Below, one piece after another: positions 43,947-55,094 of a DNA stretch of 64,000 nt; within the stretch, counting starts at the first letter, position 1, and every line of letters starts with the position of its first letter. Below the pieces are notes generated by a model. The model was not told where the DNA came from, searched no databases, and saw only the letters and a list, made by a program, of their open reading frames with translations. Source of the DNA: Glebionis coronaria (lineage: Eukaryota > Streptophyta > Magnoliopsida > Asterales > Asteraceae). Location: NCBI GenBank assembly GCA_025667525.1, contig CM046882.1:19914488-19978487 (forward strand), given 5' to 3'. The position numbers and the translations under genes were made by a program.

Positions 43947-45669
43947 TAATAACTAGATTTTACTTAGTTATGAAAGTTCGTTGTTCCGATCTTTTCGAAT
44001 TGATTACTAGTTAAGAGTGCGACTCAGTCGTTCTTGGTGGAAAATAAAAGGTTGTCGTTGTCTATAACTAATTAAAAAGTAAATGCGAAACGTAATTAAA
44101 ATAGGCTAAAAGCAAATCTAGAAAAACTGTCACATTTTCTCTCTAAAATTAGAAAAACACTTGGTAAAAACAGAGATTTCGGGAAGCGTGCAATTTTTAG
44201 AAATTAAAACGTAATGAATTTAAAACTTGAAACCTTGTAAAACTAAAAACTCAACCCATCAGAATGTTACTGTCGGAATGTATCAAGACTGAATCCATCG
44301 GAATAAGTGAAAGCAAATTCTATCGGAATAATCTTGATCGGAATCCAAAAGTATCAGAATAATTCTATCTAAATGTCAAGTATCAGAATAATTAAGATCA
44401 CAGCTATCGGAATATTGGAAATCAACTATGTCGGAATGTAACTTCTATCGGAATATGGCTAACAAAAATTTGGCAATGTTTCATCTTAATAAAGCCTTAA
44501 GACCCGTCGCAATGTACGATCGCAATGAGCGATCGCAACCACGATCGGAATAAGGGGGAAGATACTCTATCTGAATATTGATCGAAAAGTAAAACCCTAA
44601 AGGTTATTGCGATCACAATGAACCCGTCTGAATGTACTGTCGCAATATGTAATCCCTAGCTTTGCGATGGAGCACAAAGTAACCCGAAAAGGTGGAATAA
44701 GCTAAAAACTCAATAAGCACTTCCAAACAAGAACACTTAACCGAAACTTAACCAACTCAATAAGCATAAATTTGAAAACTTTTAAAATACGAAATAAGCA
44801 AACTTTATAAAACTAACTTTAAAAAGACTAAACTTTTTAAGAAAACTAATAAGTAAATAAGCTAAACACAAAATAAGCCAATAAGCATGATAAGCTCAAA
44901 GCTTAATCCGTATAAAACTTAGATAAAAAAACAAAAGATAAACTTTTTAATAAATCAAACATCAAGATTAAACAAAATCAAAGGTAATATTCGGATCAAA
45001 TAAGTAAAAATCAAGAAAGGTAGAAAGAGACTGAATATGAAAAAACTTAACTTGAACTTGTAGATTAATGATTCCCAAATACAAGATTGAATTAAAACTT
45101 AAACATGAAAGAAAGAAAGATGAGTTTTAGTGAGAGAAAGTTAAACACTTTCTCTCTCTAAAATGAAAAACTACAAAAAGGAAAATAAACTAGCTAACAC
45201 CCTCCTAATGTGTCATTAGGAGGGTATTTATAGGAGGTGGGGGAGTGCATGTGTTGCTTCCTTCCTACTTTTCTTCTCGACTTGATTTAAATTCTTTGTC
45301 TTTCTCGACGTCGTCTCGGGATTTGTCGATATAAATTGAACTTGTCTTATAATTTTCTTCTTCTATTAGACTTGAGTTCTTCGACTTCATTAAACTTCCG
45401 TCTTTGGACTTTTTCTTCGATAAATCTTCAAAATAGGCTTTGGACTTCCGTTCTTTTAACACTCTCGATCTTTTGACTTCGTCTTTCCTCGTTTCTTCGA
45501 TAAAAGGCCGTGATAGCCCATGTTTTCTTCCTTTTGCATATTTTTATCCTGAAACACAATAAAAACACAAACCACGCATAATTCCGACTTTTACGACATA
45601 AAATACACGTTTTGGTCTTGTTATTATTGGAAATAAGTGGTAAAAGGATAAGTGTTTTTACACTTATTA
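43947..45669 (-). repeat. G2 5' LTR, 1723 bp
   Basis: Nearly identical to the 3' LTR, with the same unusual TA..TA-type edges. TATAAATA near 45225-45234 and hairpin 45200-45224. Motif zone 44255-44665. Confidence 0.9.
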
Positions 45670-45984
45670 CTCCCTCTTGGTGCTTACTCCCCTTTGCTTG
45701 GGGCACCAAGGAATCGATATATGGTAACAAGCTACATAGAAGGGTTAGTAGTAGAGAAGAGACACCCAACAAGATATATCAAAGGTCACAAAAAAATAAG
45801 AAACAAAAGATCCAATATAAGTCATGTTAAAAGAAAACATGATAAAAGATACAAGGAAATAAATCATACAAAAATGTATGAGACATAAACACAAGCCAAA
45901 AGAAAAAGCATAAATCTAATCATAGTTAAACTAGAACCCTAAGATTTTCTTGAACTAGATGTCTTGAAGATAAGCAACCAATGC

Positions 45985-46341
45985 TTAGATAAAAGACAAG
46001 GTAGTAGCGGAAGGAGGTGGTGGTGGCTTGGTAGAGATCTCATAGTTATAGTAAAGAGGGGGTTTGACTAAGAGACTCTTGATGTAATTCAACTATTCAT
46101 AGATATGATCCATAACAAGATGTTGATATTGACAACATTGACAATATGTTCCATGATGCATGACATTATCATGTGAAGGTGGTAGAACACTAAAGGCTAG
46201 TGGTGGAAGATAAGAAGTTCCACAATCAACATTCTTAGAAGGAGAAGAGATGTGATTTTGAGTGTTCTTGGGTGAATTAGGGTTGAAAGAAATTTTGGAG
46301 AATGGAGGAGAATCAAAGCTTTCATTTAGGGAATAAGACAT
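45985..46341 (-). pseudogene. Family C small ORF 2, C2 copy (118 codons, one stop)
   Basis: ATG 46341, TAA 45985-45987, one in-frame TAG at 46093-46095 where C1 has a Glu codon. Reads MSYSLNESFDSPPFSKISFN ... VLPPSHDNVMHHGTYCQCCQ and ends TTLSFI. Longer than the C1 copy by an in-frame insert before the end. No known family recognised. Confidence 0.5.
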
Positions 46342-46374
46342 TTTGATTTGAGAAATAATGCAAAATGCTTAAGG

Positions 46375-46605
46375 TTAAATAGAGAAAGCCGAAGATAATT
46401 TGGGGGTAGTCAAAGGGTTGAAACAAAGATTCCAAAAAGTGTTGGAACAAATTTGGAGTTTCAGGAATACCCGAAAAGTAGAGTACTGGGCGCGGTTCCT
46501 TACCTCAGCATGCGGTTCCGTATCACTGGGGAACCACGGTATCAATAAAGAAACGCCCACAGTGGGTTGAGTTTGGTGATGAGGGAGGATTTTCCAATTC
46601 AGCAA
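46375..46605 (-). CDS. Family C small ORF 1, C2 copy (76 aa, unknown)
   Basis: Intact frame MLNWKILPHH ... LSSAFSI, the same length as the C1 copy. It lies 33 bp upstream of small ORF 2 on the same strand, so the two could share a transcript. It overlaps hairpin cassette 6. Unknown function; may not be translated. Confidence 0.3.
   Translation of the reverse strand: MLNWKILPHHQTQPTVGVSLLIPWFPSDTEPHAEVRNRAQYSTFRVFLKLQICSNTFWNLCFNPLTTPKLSSAFSI
46492..46568. repeat. Family C hairpin cassette 6 (internal)
   Basis: GCGCGGTTCCTTA, TGCGGTTCCGTATC, inverted GGGAACCACGG, and an end CGCCCACAGTGGG. Confidence 0.8.
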
Positions 46606-47044
46606 ATCCTATTTTTCTTGTCTAACTAATCATGGGGATATGCTAAGAAGCAAAGATAGACAAAGAAAACACACAAGAGCTTACTAAACAAGTTTTAGAC
46701 CAAAATACATGGATTTTTTTTAATAAAATCAATGTAGGAGGTGTGTAGAACTAGACACACGGTCATGACACAATGATCCCACATAGTTCTCTTTTGTTCT
46801 TGCTATATTTAAGAGACCCATACATATGAATTATGTAAGCTCATTATGAATAGCAAGAAGCTATGAAAAATGTTGTTAGATTGAATTAACAATGCAAAAA
46901 CATTTCTCGACCATTTTCGAAAGAACTTTGAGAATTTTGAAAAAAGGAAGAGAAGTTTTCCAAAAAGAGTTTATTATACTCAAAAGCTCAAAGAAAGAAA
47001 AGACTCAAAAGATAAAAGATAATTGATAAATTAGAATGCATAAT

Positions 47045-47509
47045 TGTTAGGACCATTGGAATAGTTAATTGTAATAGGTAGACTAGGAGGTATGTAGTTC
47101 CTCCTGGTCATAGTAGTAGTAGGAGCAAGTCGTGCTCCTGGTCTTAGTTAAAGTCAAACTTTATTATTTAGTTATTATTCTGTTAGGATATGCATGAGAT
47201 ATGTTAGGAAAGGATATGCATATCAGTTTTACATGTTTTGTTTAATGATGTATTAGGGTTTCCTTGTAGTATAAAAGGAACCTTAGGCAGAAGGGTTATG
47301 GACACCTTCATCAAACGTAATTCTAGTGATCATTAAATTAGAAATCCTTAGAAAAGGATCAAGTCATTATAGTTATTCTGTTCCTCTTTATAGTATTTGT
47401 ATTCTGTACTTATATTGTGTATAGAGTCTCTCTGTGAATAGACTTGTGATTACAGAAGTCGTTCACCGTTCCTGACAGGCTGCAAGATCCACATCTAGTG
47501 GACCCAACA
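47045..47509 (+). repeat. Element D 5' LTR, 465 bp
   Basis: Starts TGTTAGGACC and ends GGACCCAACA. TATAAAAGG at 47270-47278. A CTCCTGGTC pair surrounds a GTA run near 47095-47145. The 3' LTR lies outside the window. Confidence 0.9.
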
Positions 47510-47511
47510 AG

Positions 47512-47524
47512 TGGTATCAGAGCC
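47512..47524 (+). other. Element D primer binding site (tRNA-iMet type)
   Basis: TGGTATCAGAGCC two bases after the LTR end. Confidence 0.9.
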
Positions 47525-47584
47525 TGGGAGAGTCTCTGTACAAGAAGAATCAATTTTTCTCATTACTAACATTTTTGTTTACTC

Positions 47585-50278
47585 ATGTCTGCCTCAAGTT
47601 CTACTCAAACAGGAGAAGATAGTACTCCTAAAACTCTACAACCTCAGCAGATCGTTGCTACGGTTTCCAACACAAATGGTAAGTTTCCTCTTCTGAAAAA
47701 GGACGAGTATGATAGTTAGGCAATGAAGATGGAATGGTGGATCACCAACACTGATCAAGACCTTTGGAAGATTATTCTGAATGGGAACAACAGGAAGTTG
47801 ACTGGAAGAGACAAGAATGGTAACATTACTCTTCTTGACCCTAAAACTCATGAAGAAATCACAGCCATTCAGAAGGAGGTCAAAGCAAAAACTATTTTGC
47901 TTTAATCCCTTCCTGATGATCACATGGGTGACTTCTACCATTTGGATGATGCTAGAGAGATCTGGAATGGAATAAAAGCAAGGTTTGGTGGGAATGAGGA
48001 GTCAAAGAAAATGCGAATATCCATGCTGAGAGATGAATTCACAGAATTCAAGATCTCAGAAACTGAAGGTATCCATCAAGGGTATGACAGGTTCCAAAAG
48101 ATATTGAGCCAGTTGAATCAACTTTGGTCAAAACCTGACGATGGTGATATTAATGCAAGATTTCTTAGAGCCTTACCCTACTCATGGAATCAGGTGGTAA
48201 TCTCTCTCAAAGCAAAAGGTGGGCTTGACTATCTTAATTTTGATGATTTATTTCATAAGCTCAAAACTTTTGAGCCTCATGTGAGGGGATATTCAAGTGA
48301 TTCTTTTCCCACTCCTGCTAATTCTGCCTTTGTGAGTTCTATGGGATCCAGTCCCATGTCTTATGCTAGTAGCCCAAGCAATACTGTGTCTTCTCAACAT
48401 ACTTTTCAGCATACTTCTACTCCTGAACCAACAGCCAAGTCTGGTAGCATGGTAGAAGCTGTTCTTCATTCTTTTGTTGCTGACGTTGATGCTCAACAAC
48501 AACTTGCTTTTGATGACTTCAAACAGGTTGATAAACTTGACCTGGATGAAATGGATCTCAAATGGCAGATGGCCATGCTCACTCTTAGGGTTCACAAGTT
48601 TGAGAAGAAAGTCGGTCGAAAGTTTAATTACAACCCAAGAGAGCCAGCAAGGTTTGACAGAAGCAAGGTTTGATGCTATAACTGCCAGCAGCAAGGTCAC
48701 TTTGCAAGGGAATGCCCTAACAAGAATGACCAGGAGAAGAGCAGATATTCAGCTTTTAAGGTTCAGGAGGTAAAGGATGACAAGAAGGCATTGGTGTCTG
48801 TTGACTCTATGGTCAACTGGAATGATCATCAGACTACTACACTGGAATCAGCTGAGCCCTCTACTGACGTGTTTGCAATGATTGCTGGGAATCTATCTGA
48901 TGCAGAGGAAGTAGACGAGTTTGCTCTCATGGGCATCTCACCTCAGGTACAACATTGTCCTCTTGGTTGTCATGATAAATATTCAGAATTGTTGTCCCAA
49001 TATAATGACTTAAATGATCAGAATGATAAGTATTTTTTAGAGGTTCAAGCCTATAAGGCTTCTTTAAACACATTGGAACAACAAAAGAGGTGGCTTCAAG
49101 ATACTCAACGTGAGTATGAGGATAAAATTAGGATACTGAACTTTGATTTAGAAAACACAAAAAATATGCTTAAATACACAGAAAAGGTTAAAGATGACAG
49201 TATCAAAGAAAAACATGAGATGAAATAAAGATTAGATGCTACACTTTTGAGATTTGAAAAATGGCAAAAGGCACCTAAAAATCTTTCAAAATTAATCAAT
49301 AGTAGCATGTCTGGTAGGACTAAAAGAGGGTTAGGATTTGATAAATATATTGATTCAGAAGATGTGTTTTATTTATCTTTTTCGAGTGTCTTTGATCCCG
49401 ACAAAGAGGAAGAGGGAGAACCTAGTTACAATAGGTTTAAACCAGCAGCAGAAATGCACGCTGTCCCTCCACCTCTTACTGGAACTTTCATGCCCACTTC
49501 TAGACATAATGACTTGGATGGATCACAGATGCATGAGTCCCCAAAAAGTTCTACTAATTCTAATGACTTTGTCTCATGTACTTTCAGTGACAAAGCCAGT
49601 GACTCTGCATCAAGTGGTTCAAGTGAAGAGTCGAGACCTACAAGTTCCAAGTCGAATGATCATGCTGCTACTGGTGCTAGGAAGTGTGAAGAGAGAGTTG
49701 CTTTTAATTCTACAGTGTCTAGTCCTGGTTTATTGAGTCCTAGGAAGATTGGTTCTCCTAGAATTGTGTGTAATAAAGTTAGCAGTATTAAACAATGTCA
49801 TTCTAATAAAAGGTCGTTTAAAACATGTTTTGTTTGTGGGAGTGCATTTCATTTGAGTAAAGATTGTGATTTTTATGACAAACATTCTTCTGTTCATCAA
49901 GCATTTTCTGCTCCTGGTCCACCAGGAGTTGTTCCATATTCTTCTAGAAGACTAAACCCAAGTGCTCAATCGTTTTCTTCTTCTAGAAGGACCTCTCCAT
50001 TAGCTTCTGATCATTGGAGAAACATTGGATTAACATCTAATAGACCAACCAGTAACTATTTTTAGAATTTTGATCCAAATTATGAAAATAATTTTGACCA
50101 CATGTATTTTGGATTGGGATATTTGGGAACTGCTGTTAAGCCCTCAACAGGTTGTTCTTGGTCAAACAATAACACCAATATGATGAATAGGCAACCAAAG
50201 AACAACGGTGGATCTCATCAATCTTCTTGGCTATCCTCTAAAGATCCACAAGGCAGGCTCAAACCTGAAAAGGTTTAG
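47585..50278 (+). pseudogene. Element D gag, in frame but with internal stops
   Basis: One frame from ATG 47585 to TAG 50276-50278, interrupted by stops at 47717, 47903, 48671, 49226 and 50063. Domains: N-terminal gag (KFPLLKKDEYDS, DDAREIWNGIKARFGGN), UBN2-like core (YDRFQKILSQLNQL, KTFEPHVRGY), first CCHC knuckle CYNCQQQGHFAREC (about 48674), a coiled-coil-like stretch (48960-49220), a Ser-rich region, and a second knuckle CFVCGSAFHLSKDC (about 49829). The TGA at 48671 lies immediately before the first knuckle. Gag encapsidates RNA. The two knuckles and length of about 900 codons fit the large Sirevirus-type Gag. Confidence 0.85.
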
Positions 50279-50327
50279 GTCCCCTTAAGACACTAACTTT
50301 TGCATCTTTCTTATCTTGTTGTTGTAG

Positions 50328-52392
50328 GTTACTCCATACCAAGATCCTACTCTAGGAATTGTTGATAGTGGATGCTCTAGGAGCATGACAGGAAATAAAA
50401 GTCTTCTATCTAACTTTGTACCATTTCAAGGCGGAAAGGTCTATTTTGGAGGAGGTGAAGGCAGGATCACTGGCAAAGGAACGATTCAGACACCCAATCT
50501 TAATTTTGAGCAGGTCTACTATGTGGAAGCACTTCAACACTTCAACTTGATATCTGTCTCTCAGATTTGTGACAAAAAGCAGTTTGTCCTCTTTACGGAT
50601 ACTAATGCACTTGTGTTATCCAAAGACTTTAAACTTCCGGATGACTCACAGGTTCTACTCAGAATCCCTAGAAGACACAATCTCTATAGTATCAAGCTGA
50701 ATGAAGTCAACCCTACTGGTCAACTAGCATGTTTGGTTGCTAAAGCCTCAGAAGATGAAGCCACTCAATGGCACAGAAGGATGGGACATGTGAACTTCAA
50801 GACCATTCACAAACTAGCAAATATGAACCTGGTCTCTGGTTTACCTCCCAAGTCATTTAGAAATGATATTAATTGTCTTGCATGCAGCAAAGGCAAACAA
50901 CATAAAGCATCCTTCAAGGCCATTACTGCTCTCAGTCTTATAACTGAACCATTGCAGCTACTACACATGGATTTATTTGGTCCTACCTCTATTAGGAGCA
51001 TTGACCACAACTAATTCTGTCTGGTGGTAATTGATGGATATAGCAGGTTTACGTGGGTTTTCTTCATGGCTGCCAAGAGTGAGACCTACTCAATTCTCAA
51101 AGATTTTATTACACTTATAGAGAATCAGTTGTCCAAGAAGGTTAAAGGTATTCGATGTGATAATGGAACCGAATTCAAAAATGCAGACCTCATAGCACTT
51201 TGTAATTCTAAAGGCATTAAAAGAGATTATAGTGCAGCAAGAACTCCTCAACAGAATGGTGTAGCAGAAAGAAAGAACAGGACTCTAATAGAAGCTGCAA
51301 GAACAATGCTTGCCGATTCCAAGCTTCCAACCATGTTCTGGACATAAGCTGTTAATACTGCAAGTTATGTTTTGAATAGAGTTTCTATTACAAATCCTCA
51401 CAAGAAGACTCCTTATGAGCTCCTAACAGCCAAAGTTCCAAATATTGCTCATTTGAAGCCATTTGGGTGTCCTGTCACCATTCTAAATACTAGTGACTAT
51501 TTGGGGAAATTTGATGGCAAGGTAGATGAAGGATACATTGTGGGATATTCAGCTCACTCTCGGGCTTATCGTGTCTACAATCTCCAAGCCAAGCGAGTAA
51601 TTGAAACTATAAATCTCAGGTATTTTGAGGAGAAGTCAAACATCCAAGGCAAGGGTCCTGAATGGTATTTTGATCTTGATTATCTTAGTGATTCATTAGG
51701 ATATTTTCGTTTCAAAACTAACCATGATGCAGGTCCACAAGTGTTTGCAAGTTCTAGTACAGGTGCTCACTCTAGTCTTTCCGACTCAGATGATGAGGAT
51801 GATATTTTTGTTGTTCCATCCTATTCCACCACAGTCTCTCCTACTCCTCCTAGTGATGCAACTCCATTGGATGTATTGGATTCACAAGTAGCTCTTGACA
51901 CATTACTCAAACAACAACAAGAAGCTACTACAGCAGCTGCTCAAGGTGGCTTTGAGTTTCCCTTGAATACACCTTCTGATAAAGCTGCTCCTAGTACTCC
52001 AACTGTTACTCCTAGTGCTAGTTTAACACCTATTGGTAGTCCGGCTAGTGATTCTACTTCTCATACTAGATTCTCAAGTCCTTCTGACCTGGGGAACCAT
52101 CAAAAGAAGTCCTCTACCAAGCTGGATGATATTCATAAGCAACCAATAGATGGCATTTTCAACTCTGCCTCATATGATGCTGACTTTGTTGGGGATCTTA
52201 CTAACTTGGCACCAGAAGTGGAAGTAGCCTCCAATCTAGTGTTGCAGTCACACAAAGATCACCCTACTACTCAAATCATTGGAGATCCTGGTTCTACTGT
52301 CAAGACTCGCAGAATGCATAAGAAGGCCTCGTCTGATCATCATGCTCTTGTGAGCTATATTGAAGATCAAAAGCGTAATAATCATACGAACT
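50328..52392 (+). pseudogene. Element D pol part 1: protease, integrase, linker
   Basis: Opens right after an acceptor-like TTGTTGTAG. Protease DSGCSRSMTG (about 50366), GAG-pre-integrase finger (QWHRRMGHVNFK ... CLACSKGKQH), integrase core with MDLFGP, CDNGTEF and QQNGVAERKNRT, and a Ser/Thr-rich linker. TAA at 51012 and 51345 are in frame, and the frame is otherwise unbroken to E. About 28% of the linker is Ser, Thr or Pro by eye. Confidence 0.88.
52388..52392. other. Element E target duplication, left
   Basis: GAACT, repeated at 59941-59945. One extra base (G 52393, C 59940) separates each copy from the LTR edge. Confidence 0.8.
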
Positions 52393-52393
52393 G

Positions 52394-55094
52394 TGACAAC
52401 CCTAGATTTTGGATTTTTCACTTTTGACTGTTTGATGTTGATCATGTGCTTGGTGTGCGTTTATGTGTTATGTGCTCATATTTGAGACTTTATCATGATG
52501 TTAGACATTGTTTACGTAGTACATGGTACGTTATATGATGATGTGATGGGGTTGGTTCGTGCTCATGAGTTCACATGAATGTATAAATCATGGTATAAGT
52601 TGGAAATGAAACGAAATGAAATGAAATGAAATGAAATGAGTTCAGAAATGAACTGTAGAAAAGTTCGGGTATCGTTTTGATAAGGTTTCGTGTACGTATC
52701 ATATGTTGTATGTATGTATTAAGTATATATAATATGGTTAGGATAAGTTTTATAGTTACTTTCTATATTTAGAAACTTTAAGAAATGAAGGCTAGTTCAA
52801 AAATTGCGTAAAAAGTCGAAAAATTAGCAAAAAGGGTACCCGGTTTGGTCCCGAAAGTGTATAGGAGTATAAGAAAACATAAAATAGAAGGGGGAGAGTG
52901 TAAATATGATAAAACACAGAGAGGAGTCGAATTTGTGGGTCCCATAGCCTTAATTTTAATAGTTAAATTAATAAAAAAGGATAATTACCATTTAAAAGTC
53001 CTAATTGGGCCTAAACTTGTCCAGAAGGTTACCAAGGCCTATATAAACACCCCTAGACCCCTAAAAACGACTAATAACCCTAAATAAACCTAAAATCAGT
53101 CTAAATCTTCCATGGATATCAAGAGAAGTCGAAATTATGATTAGGGTTCATTAATTTTTCTTGTTTCAAGGTAAGTGATCAATTAAACCTTAATATAATT
53201 TATGTTTTTATTAATTAATCATAATTGTATTGTTAATTAACCATCATTGAGATGATTAGGGTTTTATTAATTTTCTGGAAAAATATATTAATTAAGATAC
53301 ATTAATGATTTTAGGGTTTGTGTTATAAATTAAGGGATAATTAATGATGTTTAGAGGGTTAGTGCATAAAGGCGTAAAACAGTCTGATTTTTAAGGCTGT
53401 CTTGTGTCGACTGTTCCAGGCAGTAGGTAGCACATTTGGTCGAGTTTCTTTTTTTTTAAAATTAAGTTCAGGGAGTCTACTTTTCAAAAATGTAAGGTTG
53501 GTCGAAAATGGAGTTCGGGAAGGTCGTCAAATAATTTTTACAAAAACAGTGCGCTGTTCAGGAATAAATTTTGATTTCGGGGATTTGAGTCAAAACCTAA
53601 CCAAACGGATGAGATAGCCAAATATTTTTTATTTGGGAACTCTTTATAATGTATATAAAAGGACTGGAGGTTTTCAATAAAATTTATGGTGTTTAGGTCG
53701 GGGTTTTGGTGTCAAACATTTAGCATGTACGGAAAATCAGTTTTGGTGAAAACAACTTTTGGCGTAGAGACTAAACGAAAGGGTTAAACGTGTAATTAGA
53801 AAGTAAAATTGGTTTTTGAAGTTCTTAAATAATATAACAACATAACTCCAGTAGGGTAGGAGTCAAGTGTGGTGTTAAGTTCACTTCATGTGATCGTTTA
53901 GTGACTAGTAAACCGTACCGGGGAAAACTGGAATTTTACGTATAGAATAGCTTGTAGTGGGAGAACTAGATAGTGGGGATTGGGGGATTAGATTCATCTC
54001 CTTGATTGTTACTTAACTTGGGTGTTAAGACCTGAGCTAAAGGTGTCGTGTATGATTTTATAGGTTTGCAGGAGTGCTAGCTTGCTGTGCTATCAGGTGA
54101 GTTCATAGTCCCGTTTTGCTACGTTTTTAAATGTTTTTCCAGTATAGGATGGAGATGACACTTGCAATGTTCTTTAACATGATTTAGTACTATGATTTGA
54201 ATTGTGTGGACATAAATGTGATATTGTGTGACATGCGTGCTTATGTGTTCTCATATGTGGTTTGATATGTGAATCTTGTTTGGGCTGTGATTGGCTTTGG
54301 TACATAGATGTATGGGCGTCTATAGGACCAGTTGTGATGTGTGTGGAGCGTGGGGCACGATCCGTCCTGAGTTCTTGGTTATGAGTTCTTGTTTCGTGGG
54401 GCACGATCCGTCCTGAGTACTTGTGCATCGTCTCTTCGTAGGCAAGATATCTCGACGGGGATATAGTTCATCTTCCACAGGTGGTGTGGGAAAGATCCGG
54501 ATGGTGTGGTGTGTGTGATGTGATACTTCTTGATTGTTATAGTGTGCTTTGAGAATTGTAGATGTGATCGATACTTGGTTTAAGTTTTGTTGTGTATGCA
54601 TGTAACATGATTATTACATTATGGTCCATTACTATAAATTGTTTTTCTTCAACTTATTTACAGCGGATGTCAAGGTTTCTTATGATGTTCTAGATAACTT
54701 AAACCTATGTTCCACCAACTTTATGTTGACAGATTTTAGTGTCATTTTCAGGTGAGGTAGTTGAGGAGGATGAGGTTAGAAGTGGCTAGAGTTTAGAGGC
54801 TACTAAGACTGCATTAGGAGGAATCCCTTTCTTCTTAGTTTTTATTTAATGTTTGAATAAGTGATACTTTTTAGACACCTATATGTTTGATGTTTGTTTA
54901 TTTGTATGTCTTTGGTAAGAGGTAGGCGTGTTACCTACTTAACTAGGCACTTGCATTGTTTGAGATATTGTCATGGCATTGTGTCACCTTTTTATGACAT
55001 TTCTATTTCATTTAGTTAACTCTATAGACACGCTATTGTTGTGATGATATCCATACGTCGCGCCCCATATATTCCGCCATGGTGGGGTGTGACA
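52394..55094 (+). repeat. Element E 5' LTR, 2701 bp
   Basis: Starts TGACAACCCTAG and ends GGTGTGACA. TATATAAAC at about 53040. (AAATG) repeat near 52605-52638 has three more units than the 3' LTR. A 24-bp block starting CGTGGGGCACGATCC is duplicated 46 bp apart (54349 and 54395). Splice-like signals at 53171, 54071 and 54097. Short open frames (52845-53087, 54174-54601) are the same in both LTRs and I do not call them genes. Confidence 0.92.

Larger units (their letters stand above)
28894..45669 (-). mobile_element. Ty3/gypsy element G2, complete with both LTRs, carrying nested inserts
   Basis: Minus-strand element bounded by two 1.72-kb LTRs and a CTCCC duplication, inserted in C2 internal DNA. 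Internal order on the minus strand: PBS, gag (interrupted by a MITE), PR, RT, RNase H, INT (interrupted by the A/B chimera at 33113-38586) and the 3' tail. Without inserts it is about 10.8 kb. All coding parts are broken. Confidence 0.92.
45670..47044 (-). other. Element C2 internal region, right segment
   Basis: Begins with the right CTCCC duplication and resumes C sequence. Matches C1 internal DNA over the small ORFs and the hairpin cassette. It is cut by the 5' LTR of D at 47045. No pol or known domain. Confidence 0.65.

Noticed and set aside
52845..54601. Open frames of 80-93 codons in the E LTRs, repeated near 57691-59446
   Set aside because: They repeat only because the LTRs are near identical, lie across the TATA and splice-like region, and show no domain.
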